64,000 nt of DNA, taken from positions 15,085,706 to 15,149,705 of the forward strand of contig NC_059396.1 of assembly GCF_905220565.1 (NCBI RefSeq). Direction: 5' to 3'. This DNA is from Melitaea cinxia (Eukaryota; Arthropoda; Insecta; Lepidoptera; Nymphalidae). This document shows, one piece after another, positions 54,364-64,000 of the stretch. The position numbers were made by a program, and so were the translations under genes. Position 1 is the stretch's first letter. Each line of letters opens with the position of its first letter. Below the pieces are notes generated by a model. The model worked only from the letters and a program-made list of their open reading frames with translations, was not told the DNA's origin and made no database searches.

Positions 54364-54850
54364 CTAATCAAAATCTAAATCAAAGACAACTTTATTCAAA
54401 AAGGCCCCATGAGCATTTTCGAATCATCATTTTACAAATTATAAATTTTAAAAATGATTATTATTTTTGTAAAAGTAAAACCACCACCGATTCGTAGGTT
54501 CTGTAGCAAAGAATCAGCAAGAAATTTCGCAGTTACTCTTTTGAAAATAATATATAAACTGTGTTTTAGTATAAAACTAGTAATATTTTACATGAAATAC
54601 AGCGTACTAAGTCCACACATCTTTATCAACTATGTAATCCTGCATCGAATAATACGCTAGATCTATATATATATATTTTTTTTTTATAAAAACTTTAAAT
54701 TTATGTTAAGACAATTCCAAAATTGTTTGTGGAATTTTATTGTACATGCGAATACCATAACCCAGAAAGGAGACTTTTGCTTTGGGCAGTCGGAAACTTG
54801 GAGTTACAATTTAGTTATTCCTTCTCGTGTTTACCCTGCGATCATTACTA
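54364..54850 (+). repeat. LINE-tail repeat (family E)
   Basis: Contains ATTTTCGAATCATCATTTTA, ACCACCGATTCGTAGGTTCT, CAGCGTACTAAGTCCACACA and TTGGAGTTACAATTTAG, in the order of 8829-9360. Confidence 0.7.
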
Positions 54851-54886
54851 TTTATTTCAAAACAATGAATATTCTGATGATCATTA

Positions 54887-55205
54887 CAGCCTATACAGTC
54901 CACTGCTGGACATAGGCCTCCACAAGTTTACGCCAAAAATAACGTGAACTCATGTGTTTTGCCCATAGTCACCACGCTGGGCAGGCGGGTTGGTGACCGC
55001 AGTACTGACTTTGTCGCACCGAAGACGCTGCTGCCCGTCTTCGGCCTGTATATTTCAAAGCCAGCAGTTGGATGGTTATCCCGCCATCGGTCGGCTTCTT
55101 AAGTTCCCAAGTTGGTGTTGGAACCTTGTTATCCCTTAGTCGCCTCTTACGACACCCACGGGAAGAGAGGGGGTGGCTAAATTCTTTAGTGCCGTAGCCA
55201 CACAG
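54887..55205 (-). repeat. LINE-tail repeat (family G), opposite strand
   Basis: Contains CAGTCCACTGCTGGACATAG, GAAGACGCTGCTGCCCGTCT, TGGTTATCCCGCCATCGGTC and GGGAAGAGAGGGGGTGGC, the reverse complement order of 13270-13620. The open frame 54969-55358 here is repeat-derived. Confidence 0.7.
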
Positions 55206-55409
55206 CACAATATTCTGATGAATATACATAATATTGTTATAAATATATTGCGACGCAATTGTTAATATGTCTACCTTTTTAAAAATATTCCGTAGGGAGA
55301 ATCGACTTCCTAGATCGTAAATGCCGCAAATTGTGCTGCGAAATGCGCTTTTTTGCAAAATAAATACAGTCTCAATATTTGCAGCATTACCCCACAGTAA
55401 CAGACCGTA

Positions 55410-55748
55410 GACAGGGCTGTAACATGGTTACAGCCATGGATTCTACCTGTTGCGCTGGCGGTTGCGGGTTCGATCCCTGCGCATGACAAACATTTGTATT
55501 GGCCATACAGGTGTTTGCCGTGGTCTGGGTGTTTGTGCAGTCATTGTGGATCTCCCCACCGTGCCTCGGAGAGCACGTTAAGCCGTCGGTCCCGGTTGTT
55601 ATCATCTACACCTGATAGCGATCGTTACTCATAGTAGGAAATATATCTGCAAACCCGCATTGGAGCAGCGTGGTGGATTAAACTCTGATCCTTCTCCTAC
55701 ATGGGGAAAGAGGCCTATGCCCAGTAGTGAGATATTACAGGCTGAAGC
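55410..55748 (+). mobile_element. tRNA-headed SINE, subfamily A, with 13-bp target duplication
   Basis: GTAACAGACCGTA occurs at 55397-55409 and 55749-55761, exactly flanking the element. The head is altered (no clear A box before GGTTACAGCCATGG), but the B box GGGTTCGATCCCTGC, the body GCCTCGGAGAGCACGTTAAG and the tail GATATTACAGGCTGAAGC are present. Confidence 0.82.
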
Positions 55749-55761
55749 GTAACAGACCGTA

Positions 55762-56604
55762 AGACATAATACTATGGAAATACCTAAAATATATTAAACG
55801 AGCAGTCTGCCAGTTGTCGTACTTTTTTAACTGCGAATGCTGCGGAGCTGAGTATACTATTTAAGGATGACAAATGTGGTAATATGTAGTCTATCCGCGT
55901 TAATAAAATAGCATTACGTGTAATATATCTACTATTAGGTCCATGGTTAAAATTGACCAGTTGAAGTAAGCCGTTCAGATAGGCGTTCTAAATAATTTAA
56001 TTGAAAACGATGTGATGTGATGCGATGATGATGATGCTCACTATTTTCTTATATAGCGCGAATATTATAAACGGGACGACCCTTTGCTGTTGTGTTGATT
56101 TATATTAGTTTTAAAAAGTCTTTCAATGGTATATACACAGATTCATGTGTACTTATATATCATAGAGAAAGTTATAAAAATCATATTTTAGGTCCGTAGT
56201 ATCTGTACGTACATTCACCGAAGAAGTATATGATATTTCAAAGCACATTTAGTACTTAATTACCTTTGAAGTAAAATTCTTTACGCACGTTTGACTTGGG
56301 GAATCAGCTGGTGAATACGTAACGAAAGAGTTACGAAAAGTGTGATCGGGCGAGGTAAACGGAGCAAGAGAGAGGTGCGAGTACACATTTTCTTTCTCTA
56401 ATAGCCCGTTATATTTTGTAGATCTAAGACACAGTGCAGGCCTATTGTGCAGAAGTTTTACTTCAGTCGTGTGGTCTAAACCACACTCGTTTTTTTTAAA
56501 TTGATCATGATTGATTTAATCAGTAGCTCATCGTTGAATCACCTTAAAGTTAAAAGTACGAAATTTTTATTTCATGTATTGCGGTCATTATAGCTAATGT
56601 TTAC
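55762..56604. other. intergenic, nothing recognised
   Basis: AT-rich DNA with no gene or known repeat family. Confidence 0.45.
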
Positions 56605-56850
56605 ATCTATACATCTATACAAATAGGTAAATAAAATTGGAGTGTGTTTGTAATAAAATATCCGATTTTTACTAAATGGATGTATACACGGTATATATAC
56701 CAAAATGACATTTTTACAATTTTGTCTGTCTGTCTGTTTGTTCCGGCTAATCTCTTAAACGGCTGGACCAATTTTGGCGGGACTTTCACTGGCAGACAGC
56801 TAATGTAATAAGGAGTATCTTAGGCTACTTTTGTTTCAGAAATCTATTTG
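56605..56850 (+). repeat. RTE-type LINE tail (family H), uninterrupted
   Basis: AAATAGGTAAATAAAATTGG, GTATACACGGTATATATACC, TTTTGTCTGTCTGTCTGTTT and GGGACTTTCACTGGCAGACA. It serves as the empty-site reference for the SINE insertion at 50232. Confidence 0.65.
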
Positions 56851-57239
56851 TTTTATAGCAGAAGTTTAAATGACAAAATTATAATTAATAAGTAGTGTAT
56901 ACCTGTAGGTATCTATTTCAAATATATTTCAAATGTTAGTAGGTGGTACAAATCGACGGAAGCTGGAGGAATTACAATCATTTATAATAATTTTGTTAAA
57001 TACTTATACTTCTACTTAACACCAAAATTTAAAATAATTTACATTCACCACACGTCTCCGTTATAGAATGTGACCTTAAATCTCTAGGTAAACTGTTTTA
57101 CAAGTTATAGATATATACTGTGTCCAATTGATTACGAAAACATAATATCACCGCAGACATAAGAATATGGTCTAGTTTTATACTCCAGTGAAATCCTTAC
57201 TCTTAGTATCTAATATATTAGCGCAATCTCAAAATAAAA

Positions 57240-57470
57240 TCTAAAGACAAAATTATGTTAAAAGCAATTAGAAAACAAACCAAAATTAAAGATATGAAAT
57301 ACCAAATCAAACAACTGAAATGCAAATGGGCAGGACACCTAACAAGAAGTAAGACAGAAAAGTGGACGAAGTGACGGAATGGTGCCCCAGATACAACAAG
57401 AGAAGTAAGTTGCTTTCATAAACAACCAGTACCTGGGTGACCGAGCTTAGCTCGGTATTTTTAGTAAATC
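57240..57470 (+). pseudogene. RTE-class LINE reverse-transcriptase C-terminal relic
   Basis: A plus-strand frame reads KIKDMKYQIKQLKCKWAGHL, then TRSKTEKWTK and a stop. The KWAGH core and the following basic residues resemble the extreme C-terminus of RTE-like polyproteins. ACCGAGCTTAGCTCGGT follows at about 57440, a typical LINE 3' stem. Confidence 0.55.
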
Positions 57471-57633
57471 GTGTATTTTGGAAATCATATTTAAATACGA
57501 ATTTCATATTGATAAAATATGAATAATATTTTCCAATTTTACCGACATAATAATAAAAAAATATGAACTGGTTATTTAAATAAGAAATTATGATTGCATG
57601 TAGAAAAAAAAAGGTAAAAATAATCAATCTGGA

Positions 57634-57706
57634 AACACGGGATTTGAACCGTGGTCTTCTCGGTCGATCCAGACCAGCCGATTTTCCACCTGAGCTATTA
57701 CAATTT
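57634..57706 (-). repeat. tRNA-like sequence, probably a SINE head or tRNA pseudogene
   Basis: The reverse complement has an A-box-like TAGCTCAGGTGG and a B box GGTTCAAATCC, with a 5-bp T stem (CACGG/CCGTG). The acceptor stem does not pair, so a functional tRNA is unlikely. Confidence 0.45.
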
Positions 57707-57889
57707 CATTGACAAATGCGAAATTTATCTTCGTATATATTGCCTAAAAGCAGGAATAAAACGACATTTTCTAAAATTTAATCCTAGCTATACCGATTTA
57801 TCTCCCTCGAAATCCTCTTCTGGGGAAATGAATTTGATGAAAATAGTTGGAGCCGTTTCCGGGATCACAATACATATATATATGTAACG

Positions 57890-58760
57890 GTAGGTTTGAG
57901 ACACCCTATTTTTTTTTCTTAAATTACGTACAAAATACACTTGGCAATTGGGGATGAGTTTTTTTTTTTGTAAATTTAAAAGTTAGAACTTTGAAGACTG
58001 TCCCCAAATTTTGAATAATTTCTTATAATTCAAGGACATGGGTTATGTGTACTTTGAGACCAAATATATATTTTGAGGTCTGTCCTGAAAATTTCTACTT
58101 ATTTACAGGACAGTCTTCGAAATTTATACATATCTATTACTGTTATAGTACTTACATACATTGCGAAAACTTCTGAGGACAGACCTCAAAATTTTGTTAT
58201 TTGATTTTGTCGATTGATTTATTCTATACTAGTAATAGTATATCACCAGTAGAAATATTGTTGCAGAAAAATTGCAAAGAATAGTAATTCTTACAGAATC
58301 TTTCGAAAACCATCGAAAATACATTAGTTTTATCAAAATCGATTAATTGGTAGCGGAATATATCATTGTAATTATTTTTTTTGACAGTTCATTTTGCGTG
58401 TATTATTTAACTTTTTCTCTGGTTTATTTTATTTAACAATATATGTAGATATAGTGTATTAATTTACTAAGTTAAATGTTGAAAAAGTATATTAAGTATA
58501 ATTTCTACTAATCAATTTTACACAAAAAAAAAAAAAAAAATTCGTAATCTAGTTGAATAAGTCTAACGTAGTTTTTTTTAAATTATGTTTATTAGAAATA
58601 TTTGATTGAGCATAAAAAATGTTTCTCCATTACTGACAGTCAGTTAGCTCGACCATATCAGCTGTTTTGAAGCTGGTTTATTTTATAAATATCTTCAGGA
58701 CAGACCTTGTAATTGACATAATTTATAATTACTATCGGGACTGTTTTCAAAATATGCATA
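57890..58760. repeat. region with recurrent GGACAGACC-type motifs and a 17-bp inverted pair
   Basis: ATTTTGAGGTCTGTCCT (58070-58086) is perfectly inverted at 58176-58192. Related pieces occur near 57985 (GACTGTCCCC), 58106 (CAGGACAGTC) and 58696 (CAGGACAGACC). No frame or known family was recognised. Confidence 0.5.
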
Positions 58761-58827
58761 GTATAATAAATAACAATTTACCTAGCTAAGTGTTTGATCA
58801 TTTTTTTCTAACGATGAGCTATTTGTA

Positions 58828-59041
58828 CACTCATAAAAAGTTAACTTGATCCAAGAAGTAAAATCTTAAACTAAGAATACCATTTTGAAGGTGATGATTT
58901 CCTTGATTCAAGAGGGAAACTTCAAATTATTCTTAATTCAAGAATTTTCGCGTTTGGATCACGAAAATTATTTTCTTTAAAATGATATTCATAGTTCAAG
59001 ATTTTTTTTTCTCTTGAATCAAGTTAGCTTTCTTATCAGTG
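58828..59041. mobile_element. mariner-like MITE, 214 bp, TA target site
   Basis: TA at 58826-58827 and at 59042-59043 flank ends CACTCATAAAAAGTTAACTT and, reversed from the right, CACTGATAAGAAAGCTAACTT, followed by TTGATCCAAGA and TTGATTCAAGA. The interior carries further TTGATTCAAG-type inverted motifs and no coding capacity. Confidence 0.7.
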
Positions 59042-59224
59042 TATATCTAATTCATATGTATAAAATGATTGTCAGGGTCTATCCTATGCCATTACATATT
59101 ATTAAGCCATAATAAAACATACCTTTGCGAACCCGCTTAAAACGCCCAATAATAATTTACTATACTTAGCAATAATAACAATACACACATATGTGACAAG
59201 CTAGCAAATGCGTGTACGATCTCA

Positions 59225-59305
59225 TTGACGACCTCCGTAGCGCGGTGGCTAAACCGCCACCGCATTGAGTCTCATGAGTTCGAGTCTGGGGATCCCCCCT
59301 AGTTA
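59225..59305 (+). repeat. tRNA-derived SINE head, different family
   Basis: GACCTCCGTAGCGCGGTGGC (A-box region) and GAGTTCGAGTCTGGGG (B-box region). Such starts are typical of another lepidopteran SINE group. The tail was not identified. Confidence 0.5.
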
Positions 59306-59639
59306 AAATGTAGATTCTTTATTTTAGGTATTATTTATAACTTAAAAAAAATTGCGTGTGCATACATTTTGGTAATTTATTTTTATTTATATAAAGATAT
59401 CATAATATAAATAATAAATGAAATAAATAAATTAGTATTATCATAGAGGAATAAATAATACCTAACAATAAAATTACTGAAATAATCTCAATTCAATCTC
59501 AAAAAACATTAAACAACCAGTCACATTATTAGCAATTAGCATTAAATCGCCACATGGTAACCCATAACACAAGACTGCTTACTTAATTTAGATTTTATTT
59601 TTGAACACCAATGACAATAAAATTGAAAGAAAACATAAT

Positions 59640-59960
59640 ATGGGGTGCAACGGTAGATAGATATATTTAGGTATAAAGCGCGCGTCGGCATCGGCGCAGC
59701 TCATTCTAGAATATAACCTATTTCTTTTCAAGATACTTTTGAGATATGAGCCATCACTTTCACAGTATAAAACAAAGACGCTTCGTGCTGTCTGTCTGTC
59801 CCTATGTATGCTTAGATCTTTAAAACTACGCAACGGATTTTGATACGGATTTTTACTACATAGGATGATTCAAGAGGAAGGTTTATATGTATAATACCTA
59901 CATGCATAATATAATAGCGAAATACTGATAATTTTAGAGCTTTCTAATGTAATGTCGTAA
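59640..59960 (+). repeat. LINE-tail-like repeat
   Basis: Contains CTGTCTGTCTGTCCCTATGT, TTTAAAACTACGCAACGGAT and TTTTGATACGGATTTTTACT, the wording common to RTE-like 3' regions. There is one copy in the window. Confidence 0.45.
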
Positions 59961-60321
59961 ATAAACACATTTTTTGCGCTTTTTTAAAAAATCTACAAAA
60001 AACTCCGCAATGGTATATTATGTCCATCTCTTAGGGATAACTCACAATAACCATTTTTTATCCTTTACTTTTTACGAGAAATACTGGCTTATCTACGAAG
60101 CAATTTTAAGCAATACAACATTAATCCTTATCCAATTAAGTATCTTAAATACATTGTGCATTTAATATATATCAATATGGCTCTTGACAGCATGTAATTT
60201 AAATGAATATTTTTGAAGATATTACAGATTTAAAATGCAGGGACATAACGGTTGCGGCGGTACGGGCCGGGGGGCTGGTGGCGCGTGCCTAAATAAATAA
60301 TAATAAATAATTGTGAAAAAA

Positions 60322-60592
60322 AACCGACTTCAATTACATCGACGAGCAATACAACGTAGGTCGACGAAAAAAGCGTTAAGTAAAAACTCATTATTAGATA
60401 TAACTCGAAAAGTAGTTGTTAGATCTGAAATAAATTTAAATGGGACCAAATGATACACACCACCTTTCGATCAAAAGAAAATTTGTCGAAATCGCTCCAC
60501 CCAGTCAAAAGTTCTTAAGAAGCATACATAAAAAAAATACAGTCAAATTGAGAACCTCCTCCTTTTTTGGAAGTCGGTTAAAAATTTAAGTG
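60322..60592 (+). repeat. family D (AACCGACTTC) element, compact copy
   Basis: Runs AACCGACTTCAATTACATCG to TTTTTTGGAAGTCGGTTAAAA and includes CAACGTAGGTCGACGAAAAA. It is preceded by a 45-bp GC-rich stretch (60248-60292) in otherwise AT-rich DNA. Confidence 0.7.
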
Positions 60593-62201
60593 TCTTTTAT
60601 CTCATTATCTTTACTGAACGGCTCCTTTCGCCTAAAAATATCCTAAACTATGTTTTCATAAATTCTATTACAATTTGTTTTATTTTATTATAACTTTAAA
60701 GTCCTATGGGAATAGGAATTATCAAAAAAATTATAAGAACATGTAAATGTTTTTCATTTTCTTGCTTAAGGTATAATATAAATTTTTATAACAAAAAAAT
60801 AATTAATCTCTAAGGTAAAATATAAAGAATTTAATAAATGATAAACTTTAGCTTTTTAATGATTTATTTGGTTAAATAAGATAACAGACGGTAAAATAAC
60901 TATTCTATACATTTCATGGTGGTAAAGCTTAGCTTCAGGCAACTGAACACGGTTATAAAACTGTACACTGTTATAAACTGCTGAAGTAGTCCCGTAAAAA
61001 CAGCGTTCCTAAAGCTACACTTTGTTCGGCAAGTTAGAGTATTTCCCCCTATTCTATCAACCCTTCTATGTTACTGTAGCCAGCGCCGTTGTTGTGGCGT
61101 GGCAAATGTTTTATTCGGTGGTTATATCTTAAAATCAACGAAAGTTATATTAAATTTGTTTGCTAGTCCATAAATAAATTAATAATTCATCTTTATCAAT
61201 AACGTTACAAACGATAGATGTTATTAAGTATTGTAAATACAGTCAAAGAAATGGACCGTAAAGTGAATATTACAAATTCAGGTCCATTCCGCTACTCGCA
61301 GTTTAGGAGGCTTTTGCCATAAATACACTATTTGTACATTATGATATAAAGATATGAAGTTTCAATTATCATTAATTTTTTAAAGTTATAAAAGATATGT
61401 CTTTACTTGTAGCGTAATTTTGTTTATAGAAGCCAGGTTAACAATAATATAATAAAAGAATGGCATGAAGGAAGTAGTTGTTCTTGATTACTACAACTAC
61501 TTAAGCCACTCACTACTCTTACCTTTTTCAAATTTAGTTACTTACACGTTAAATAACTCTGTACGAGCTGTCTATATAGGTAGAGGATACACTAGAAGGA
61601 GTAAAAAATTACTTAACGAAAAATAGTAACATTTTCTAAAGTAACATTTCAGATGCTACAATAAGTTAGATTTTCAAAAACTTAAACTGCTTATTTTAGT
61701 AAATGTTACCTTATGCTATAAAACAGAGATTCAAGTATTAAAATCAATAAAATTTGTACAAGTTCTACTATAATTTAATAATTATATTAATGCCTGATAT
61801 GTTGCCTATTTTTCCTATACAACCATGATATGAGTCGTTACTCTTATATTATTTACAATATTTGTAATATATAACTTATTTACTATTGTAAATTATAATG
61901 TCGTTGTTACTATTGTCGTCAACCGTACACACTACAAAAGTAATATGCTATTCGTAGTGATATTATTTATATGGTAACTAATCGTGTAAATAGATGGCAA
62001 CTATAGTCTTAGCCACTATACTTATTCTATTATGTATATAAAGTGTATACAATCACATAAATATTCAACCAATATAATTTCTAAAATTCTTCCATAAGAT
62101 GTAGTGTTACTAACGGAAGTGTTTTCAACTGACATGATTAGTTCGGAACACAAATTATTGAACATAGGAAGTGATTTTTTTATCGATGCAGTATATTTCT
62201 T
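60593..62201. other. intergenic, nothing recognised
   Basis: About 1.6 kb of AT-rich DNA. No gene, repeat family or RNA is recognised. Confidence 0.45.
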
Positions 62202-62403
62202 CGCCGCCGCTTGACGCAACGGTTACAGCATTGGTTTGTGGCCCACAATGCCTCAGAGAGCACGTTAAGCCGTTGGTCCCGGTTGTTATCATGTACACCT
62301 AATAGCGATCGTTACTCATAGTAGGTAATATATCCGCCAACCCGCATTGAAGCAGCGTTGTGGATTAAATTCTGATCCTTCTCCGATATGGAGAAAGAGG
62401 CAT
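62202..62403 (+). mobile_element. SINE subfamily A with internal deletion
   Basis: The head CTTGACGCAACGGTTACAGC is joined directly after TTGGTTTGTGGC to the body (GCCTCAGAGAGCACGTTAAG). The B box and about 110 bases of the full copies are missing, so it should be transcriptionally dead. Confidence 0.75.
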
Positions 62404-62628
62404 ATGTTATTTCTATATAATGCATACTAAAAACTTATTCAAAATAAAATATACTTTTAGAAAACTTTAATTTCTAAAGCCACATTTTATGTGTATAAAA
62501 AATATCTATAATAAACACATGAGAATAGGCCCGTTTTGAGCAATTTTTCAATTGCGTTGAATGTTTAACTATCATATGATATCACAGAACTGTATTCTCC
62601 TATAATTATGTCAATTATTTATGTAGAA

Positions 62629-64000
62629 TTAATGGCAATAACAATATAATTTCAATTGGTAGTGATGTATGCAGTGACCCTGATCACCGTACATATTTAG
62701 GCGGCTGATAGTACCTGTTAGAGACCACTCGCGGGAGTATCGACGTAACGTCGCTTCGAAGACCCCGTTACCAGGACTCGTGCGGACTACAATCAAAAAT
62801 TCCCGCCAACCTACTTCTTTTTCATACGGTGTACCAGCAACCATTTCAGTGATCTCAACCAATTCAACGAGTGAAAGATGAGCACATTGTGGGTGTCCAC
62901 GTAATAACGTGTTCAAGTGAGACATTAAATAACTAGCTGCTTCATACGCTTCGATGCTATTGTTTGTTATTTTTTGTCCTTTATGACATGTGCACCAGTG
63001 GTCGTCTATTCCTGCAACTTTACATGTTCGATTTCTTGGAACCGGGAGAAATAAACTAATACTTCTATCATGAGAATATGACGATCTACTTCGTATTTTA
63101 ATATTGTCGTTTTTTATTGTTTCCATATCGACAAGATCTAATAATGTAGCATAAACATCAAATGGAGTTGTAAGACGATGACTATTTATTTTCATATTTT
63201 CGTACGCAACAGAATATTTTTTACGAAAAGAGTTAGGTAGAAGTATGTGCATCAGTGGTAAACGTTCTTCTAACCTACCTTGCTTAGTGAATCGTATATC
63301 ACCCCATCTTATGCCGTGATCGCTTAGTATTATTAGAATCGTATCATCCAAATATCTAGTGTAATCAAGTTTTCTTAAAAATTCTTCGTAACTATCATCC
63401 ATTGCCATTGGATAATTTAAATAGTCATGACTCATTGTCACTTCCCAAAAGAAACCAAATAGTTTGGAAGACTTTAGAGTTACTGTTAATTTTTCAATAT
63501 AGTCTAAAAGAACTTTATAAAAGTATTTATTACCCATACATATGAATGAATTAAAATCTCTATTGTTCCCGGTATAGCGCTCTGCTTCGTGCATAAAAGT
63601 ATGTAAATAGTAATCAGTGGGCGTTCTGCTAAATCCAAATTTTTCAAAATTAAAAGTCCCTAGATTAGCCGTATCTTCACCCAGGGCTGTATAGTAACCG
63701 GCATCCTTGAACCAATCCCAGATAAAAGGACAGTTGTCAAAAGTGGCTCTAGTATTAGGCCAACAAGTTTTCTTCAGATCAGAGTCCTTCATTCCAAGAA
63801 GTATTGGGGTTAAATTAGGAAATGTATTATCACCGACTTTGTTGTAACCATAAAATTCTACGGCACCTTTCTTTTTCAAATATGTCAAAGTCTTAGGCAT
63901 TGTTCTATAGAAGTTTAGTCTCGAAATGGCGTCGATGCCCATTATTATGATATTAAACGCAGTTTGATTTTGAGACGTTTCTGAAAATTCATCCTTAAAC
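62629..64000 (-). CDS. DUF229 sulfatase-like protein, N-terminus beyond window end
   Basis: An open frame enters from the right edge (FKDEFSETSQNQTAFN upstream of MGIDAISRLNFYRTMPKT) and runs to the TAA at 62629, over 450 residues. It is therefore the C-terminal two thirds of a DUF229 protein and the MGIDA methionine is internal. The sulfatase-like core has NTFPNLTPILLGM, LGEDTANLGTFNF, LSDHGIRWGD and the Cys-rich DHWCTCHKGQ. The C-terminus SRLNMYGDQGHCIHHYQLKL matches the first DUF229 gene (SRLNLYGDQSRC), about 9 kb away in the same orientation, so the two are tandem duplicates. This one is intact where visible. Function and substrate are unknown. Confidence 0.88.
   Translation of the reverse strand, partial: FKDEFSETSQNQTAFNIIIMGIDAISRLNFYRTMPKTLTYLKKKGAVEFYGYNKVGDNTFPNLTPILLGMKDSDLKKTCWPNTRATFDNCPFIWDWFKDAGYYTALGEDTANLGTFNFEKFGFSRTPTDYYLHTFMHEAERYTGNNRDFNSFICMGNKYFYKVLLDYIEKLTVTLKSSKLFGFFWEVTMSHDYLNYPMAMDDSYEEFLRKLDYTRYLDDTILIILSDHGIRWGDIRFTKQGRLEERLPLMHILLPNSFRKKYSVAYENMKINSHRLTTPFDVYATLLDLVDMETIKNDNIKIRSRSSYSHDRSISLFLPVPRNRTCKVAGIDDHWCTCHKGQKITNNSIEAYEAASYLMSHLNTLLRGHPQCAHLSLVELVEITEMVAGTPYEKEVGWREFLIVVRTSPGNGVFEATLRRYSREWSLTGTISRLNMYGDQGHCIHHYQLKLYCYCH

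Noticed and set aside
57634..57706. A functional tRNA gene
   Set aside because: A and B boxes and a T stem are visible, but the acceptor and D stems do not pair properly.

Overview
The window is animal nuclear DNA, almost certainly from a butterfly or moth. The genes are insect-type with spliced exons. The introns and spacers are AT-rich and carry interspersed families typical of lepidopteran genomes: tRNA-headed SINEs, a roughly 270-bp family containing CACCTGATGGTAAGC, elements bounded by AACCGACTTC, and RTE-like LINE tails. There are no operons, CRISPR arrays or prokaryotic signals. All coordinates, splice sites and pairwise counts were worked out by eye.

Region 1 (1-19192, plus): the 3' part of Piezo, the mechanosensitive channel. 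It has 22 exons whose reading phases all agree, giving 983 residues that include the anchor, outer helix, cap, inner helix and C-terminal domain. The introns hold many repeats, several of them nested with readable target-site duplications.

Region 2 (21348-24872 minus, 45570-49100 plus): two intact, intronless RNA polymerase II second-largest-subunit genes (RPB2) in inverted orientation, 20.7 kb apart. The coding regions are nearly identical over most of their length. Divergence is dense in the first 50 bp and in one 97-bp island. The flanking UTRs share nothing recognisable. This looks like gene conversion limited to the coding sequence, and it is the most interesting signal here.

Region 3 (25-37 kb): a transposon cluster inside the RPB2 spacer. 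It contains an apparently intact two-ORF LINE with RNase H, a piggyBac-like relic with TTAA target site and TIRs, a P-superfamily-like element with 29-bp TIRs and an exact 8-bp target duplication, and two more THAP-exon relics.

Region 4 (37.7-44.6 kb): a FAM210-family mitochondrial protein gene (plus, 3 exons) and an Ajuba-family LIM gene (minus, 6 exons). The Ajuba gene lies head-to-head with the plus RPB2 copy.

Region 5 (49-64 kb): two DUF229 genes (minus). The first has an in-frame stop and the second runs off the window end. They are separated by SINEs, RTE tails, a mariner-like MITE and unassigned repeats.
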